NCBI GenBank assembly: GCA_018340805.1
Contig: JACMZG010000008.1
Location: forward strand, 17,068,041 to 17,132,040
Source: Microvelia longipes
Taxonomy: Eukaryota > Arthropoda > Insecta > Hemiptera > Veliidae
DNA length: 64,000 bases
Reading direction: 5' to 3'
Position numbers and translations under genes: made by a program. The notes beneath the pieces were generated by a model. That model was not told the DNA's origin. It was given only the letters and a program-made list of their open reading frames with translations, and did not search any database. Position 1 is the first letter of the stretch. Each line of letters begins with the position of its first letter. Shown piece by piece: positions 61,693 through 64,000 of this stretch.

Positions 61693-62079
61693 TAATAAGA
61701 AGTTTAGATTCTTGGTAGTTTTGAAATGTTTGTAGGCTCCATTTAGAGGAGCTGTAATTAGATTATCCCTGGTATGATTCCTCTTACTCCATTTTTAACT
61801 TTTTGAATAGTTTGCAGTATCGGACCATCCTTTAACAATAGAATCCTTACATCTCAAGCATTTCCTGTAGTTTCCTTAAACCTTCCTCCATATCTTTCCT
61901 TACCTGACTTTTCCTGTCCCTTTCCTTTGCTACCCTTATTAGGATTAATTTTGGATTTTTATATGGATTTATCAAAAGTTAGATTTAAATTGTAAGAGCC
62001 TCTGGTCTATCCCTCCTACCACCTCATCAAGTATCTCTTTTAGTTGGAGCTCAGGCTTGGTGAGATTCACAGCTTCACC
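61693..62079 (+). mobile_element. 3' LTR of element B, first part
   Basis: Matches the start of LTR A (53816 onward) to 'cacagcttcacc', where element C is inserted. Confidence 0.85.
62075..62079. other. Target duplication TCACC of element C (left)
   Basis: TCACC occurs just before the left LTR of C and just after its right LTR (63945-63949). The uninterrupted LTR A has it once (ttcaccaactcacc). Confidence 0.8.
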
Positions 62080-62291
62080 TGTTGGTTATAAAATATTAGT
62101 CTTTAACACTTTAATAGATTTAACACTTTTATTAGTGAAACAAATTTTAATACAATAACTTTTAATAAAGCACACCTAGTACACTTTTTATTATGTTTTT
62201 CTACCCGTTGTTTTGTTATCAGTCTTCTCAGTGTTGCCAATTCCTTAAATCTATAATTTTAAACTAAACGTAGATCTACTAAGCTAACACA
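62080..62291 (-). mobile_element. LTR of element C (3' LTR on its own strand)
   Basis: 212 bp from tgttggttata to aagctaacaca. It matches 63736-63944 with about a dozen small differences. TG...CA ends are present. Confidence 0.82.
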
Positions 62292-62539
62292 TCTCCCTTT
62301 TTAGTTAATACACTTAATAAGTAACATAATCTTTTAATTTTTCAGGCTTATAAATTAACCTTCCCACTCTACTCTTAGTACTGTCGCCATTCTTATTATT
62401 TTTAACACTGTTTTGCCTTTGTATATTTTGATTTCTGACACTCTCTTGTTCTTTTGGACTTTTAATAATCACTTGTCTTGGACTTAATGTTACATTCAGA
62501 TTTTCTTGATTCTATTATTATCCTCTACATGCTTTTCTG

Positions 62540-63440
62540 TCACAACCTGTCGATCCTTCTCCTCTGCTCATCGGAATCTCCATATTTAATTGTTTTTATC
62601 TCTTGATTAATCTTTCTTTCCTCACTATTTCCATTACTTACCACTTTAGTTTGATCTATTATTCTAAATTTCTTTAAGTGAAATCTATTTCTCCTCACTA
62701 GTTTACCGTTTTCCATTCTTATCCAATATGATCTTGGTGTTTCATCTTTTCTTTCCACAAACCCTTTCTCCATCATCGTTCCATTTCACTAAAACCTTTT
62801 TCTCCTTTCCTTAACTCAGACATATCTTTTGCCGTTTTTTGTAATATTCTTCACTAACTTTTTGTTTTTCTCTTAATTTATTCCTTAAACTCCTTTAGTC
62901 ATACTGTATTGGTTCATATTTTGTATTGACTCCCGGTATTTTAGTTCTTGCTTGTCGACTCATCAAAAATTTGAGGGGTGACAACTCTACTCCCTTCAGT
63001 GGAGTATTTCTATACTCTAAAAGTGCTGACAAATGTCGTTTCCATTATCTTGTGCTTTTTTTAAAAATTGACTTGACAGTTTGGACAGTTCTTTCGGCTT
63101 GTCCGTTAGATTTGGGGTATCTAGGACTTGAAAATGTTAATTTTGATGCCCCATTCTTCAGCAAATATATTAAACTGATATGAGTTGAAAGGATTGTTTA
63201 TCAGCTACTATTTCTGTGGGTATTCCCCATCTGGCAAATATTGTTTCAATTGATTTAAAACCTCATTTGCTGATTTATTTTGAAGAAAACTGTACTTCAA
63301 CCCATTTGGACAAAATAGTCAATTACAAATAAATATGTTTTTCCACTAAATTCAAACAAATCCATACCTACTCTTTGGAACGGGTATTCCGGAATTCATA
63401 AGAAATAAGAGTTTCCTTTGTTTTTGACTTCTAGAATAGA
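62540..63440 (-). pseudogene. pol: Integrase remnant of element C
   Basis: Minus-strand pieces read 'FEFSGKTYLFVIDYF' (core start with the first Asp), 'PRYPKSNGQAERTVQTVK' (region of the catalytic Glu), and the C-terminal module 'SYWIRMENGKLVRRNRFHL' (frame at 62540-62776). Stops and frameshifts divide them. Confidence 0.72.
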
Positions 63441-63549
63441 ATTTGAACCTATCAAAATATTTCATTTTTAGCAGGTTTTAAAAAATATTTATCAAATCCT
63501 CTATTACCTTATTTAGGGTAATCCCTTCTTTTCCAAATAGAAAGTTTCG

Positions 63550-63682
63550 TAAACTGCGTATGCTTCATCACCTATATAATTTAACAATTTGGCCACTTTG
63601 TGGCCTCTGGTTTCTCATCAGCCTCAGCTGCCAGTAAAAATATTCTAAATTGTTTTTTAAATCGCTGCCAGTTTTCAGCCAT
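63550..63682 (-). pseudogene. gag: gag start of element C
   Basis: ATG at 63682 opens 'MAENWQRFKKQFRIFLLAA', typical of insect 17.6-like gag N-termini. After a one-base shift it continues 'LLNYIGDEAYAVYETF'. The frame is lost within about 50 codons, where the internal deletion begins. Confidence 0.68.
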
Positions 63683-63717
63683 GTTTTCATCACATACAAC
63701 TGGGGCCGGTATTCGAA

Positions 63718-63735
63718 TCTCCGTCGACTGCGCCA
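63718..63735 (-). other. Primer binding site of element C (tRNA-Ser type)
   Basis: On the minus strand tggcgcagtcgacggaga, directly inside the right LTR. It starts like the tggcgcagtcgg site of the 17.6/297 group and fixes the orientation of element C as minus. Confidence 0.7.
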
Positions 63736-63944
63736 TGTTGGTATATAATATTATCTTTAAACCTTAATAGATTTAACACTTTTATTAGTGAAACAAATTT
63801 TAAATACCAATTAACTTTTAATAATAGCCACACCTAGTACACTTTTTATATGTTTTCTACCCGTTGTTTGTATCAGTCTCTCCAGTGTTGCCAATTCCTT
63901 AAATCTATAATTTTAAACTAAACGTAGATCTACTAGCTAACACA
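63736..63944 (-). mobile_element. LTR of element C (5' LTR on its own strand)
   Basis: 209 bp matching 62080-62291, from tgttggtatat to tagctaacaca. Confidence 0.82.
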
Positions 63945-64000
63945 TCACCAACTCACCCCGTTTAGTGTCGATTTACGGCTTGACGCCGGATTAGCGGATC
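63945..64000 (+). mobile_element. 3' LTR of element B, continuation to window end
   Basis: 'aactcaccccgtttag', 'cgatttacggcttgacgccg' resumes the LTR exactly after the TCACC duplication. It is cut by the window edge. Confidence 0.85.

Larger units (their letters stand above)
62292..63735 (-). mobile_element. Internal region of gypsy-like element C, internally deleted
   Basis: Only 1.44 kb. Read on the minus strand it holds the primer site, the start of gag and the end of integrase. Protease, RT and RNase H are missing. It is inserted in the 3' LTR of element B. Confidence 0.82.

Overview
The window is AT-rich nuclear DNA from an animal, most likely an insect. The evidence is spliced genes with GT-AG introns, a P/OCA2-type membrane transporter, a long ankyrin gene with a eukaryotic layout, and insect-type Ty3/gypsy, Penelope, non-LTR and mariner-like elements. 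A sap-feeding or other hemimetabolous insect is possible, but the sequence does not fix the order. There is no operon, rRNA, tRNA or CRISPR array.

Left part (1-11600). Repeats fill 1-5475: a terminal-inverted-repeat element cut by the window edge, a Penelope-end-like stretch, a head-to-head pair of a ~0.8-kb dispersed repeat, a MITE with perfect 65-bp inverted repeats, and the tail of a non-LTR retroelement. A large minus-strand gene follows (5515-11572). Its main exon encodes 1,629 codons to its own stop: an N-terminal helical region with two R-[ND]-x3-H motifs of HEPN RNase type, then about 25 ankyrin repeats. Next to it lies a 376-codon TPR-like frame without an ATG. A 112-nt intron (6625-6736) would join the two in phase, giving a HEPN-ankyrin-TPR protein of about 1,980 residues.

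Middle and right (17177-45531). Seventeen plus-strand exons, found by homology, splice sites and phase, make 731 codons of a P protein (OCA2 / pink-eyed dilution, ion transporter superfamily). Only the last short exon, encoding the C-terminal helix, is absent. The introns hold an AT microsatellite, more copies of the dispersed repeat, a 2-kb minisatellite of GCTCGCTTCGCTCGCT units with a higher-order period, foldback elements, a jockey/CR1-like RT relic, and a Penelope element (RT tail plus GIY-YIG endonuclease) inserted into the arm of a foldback element.

Far right (46445-64000, within the last visible intron). A decayed mariner-like (DDE) transposon was split by a full Ty3/gypsy element A with 1.8-kb LTRs and a 4-bp target duplication, TGTT. 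A near-identical second copy B begins abruptly at a single N (57366), probably an assembly join. The 3' LTR of B was in turn hit by a small, internally deleted minus-strand gypsy-like element C with target duplication TCACC. Most coding breaks in A and B are one-base indels at differing places in the two copies, so recent insertion plus base-level assembly error is as likely as true decay.
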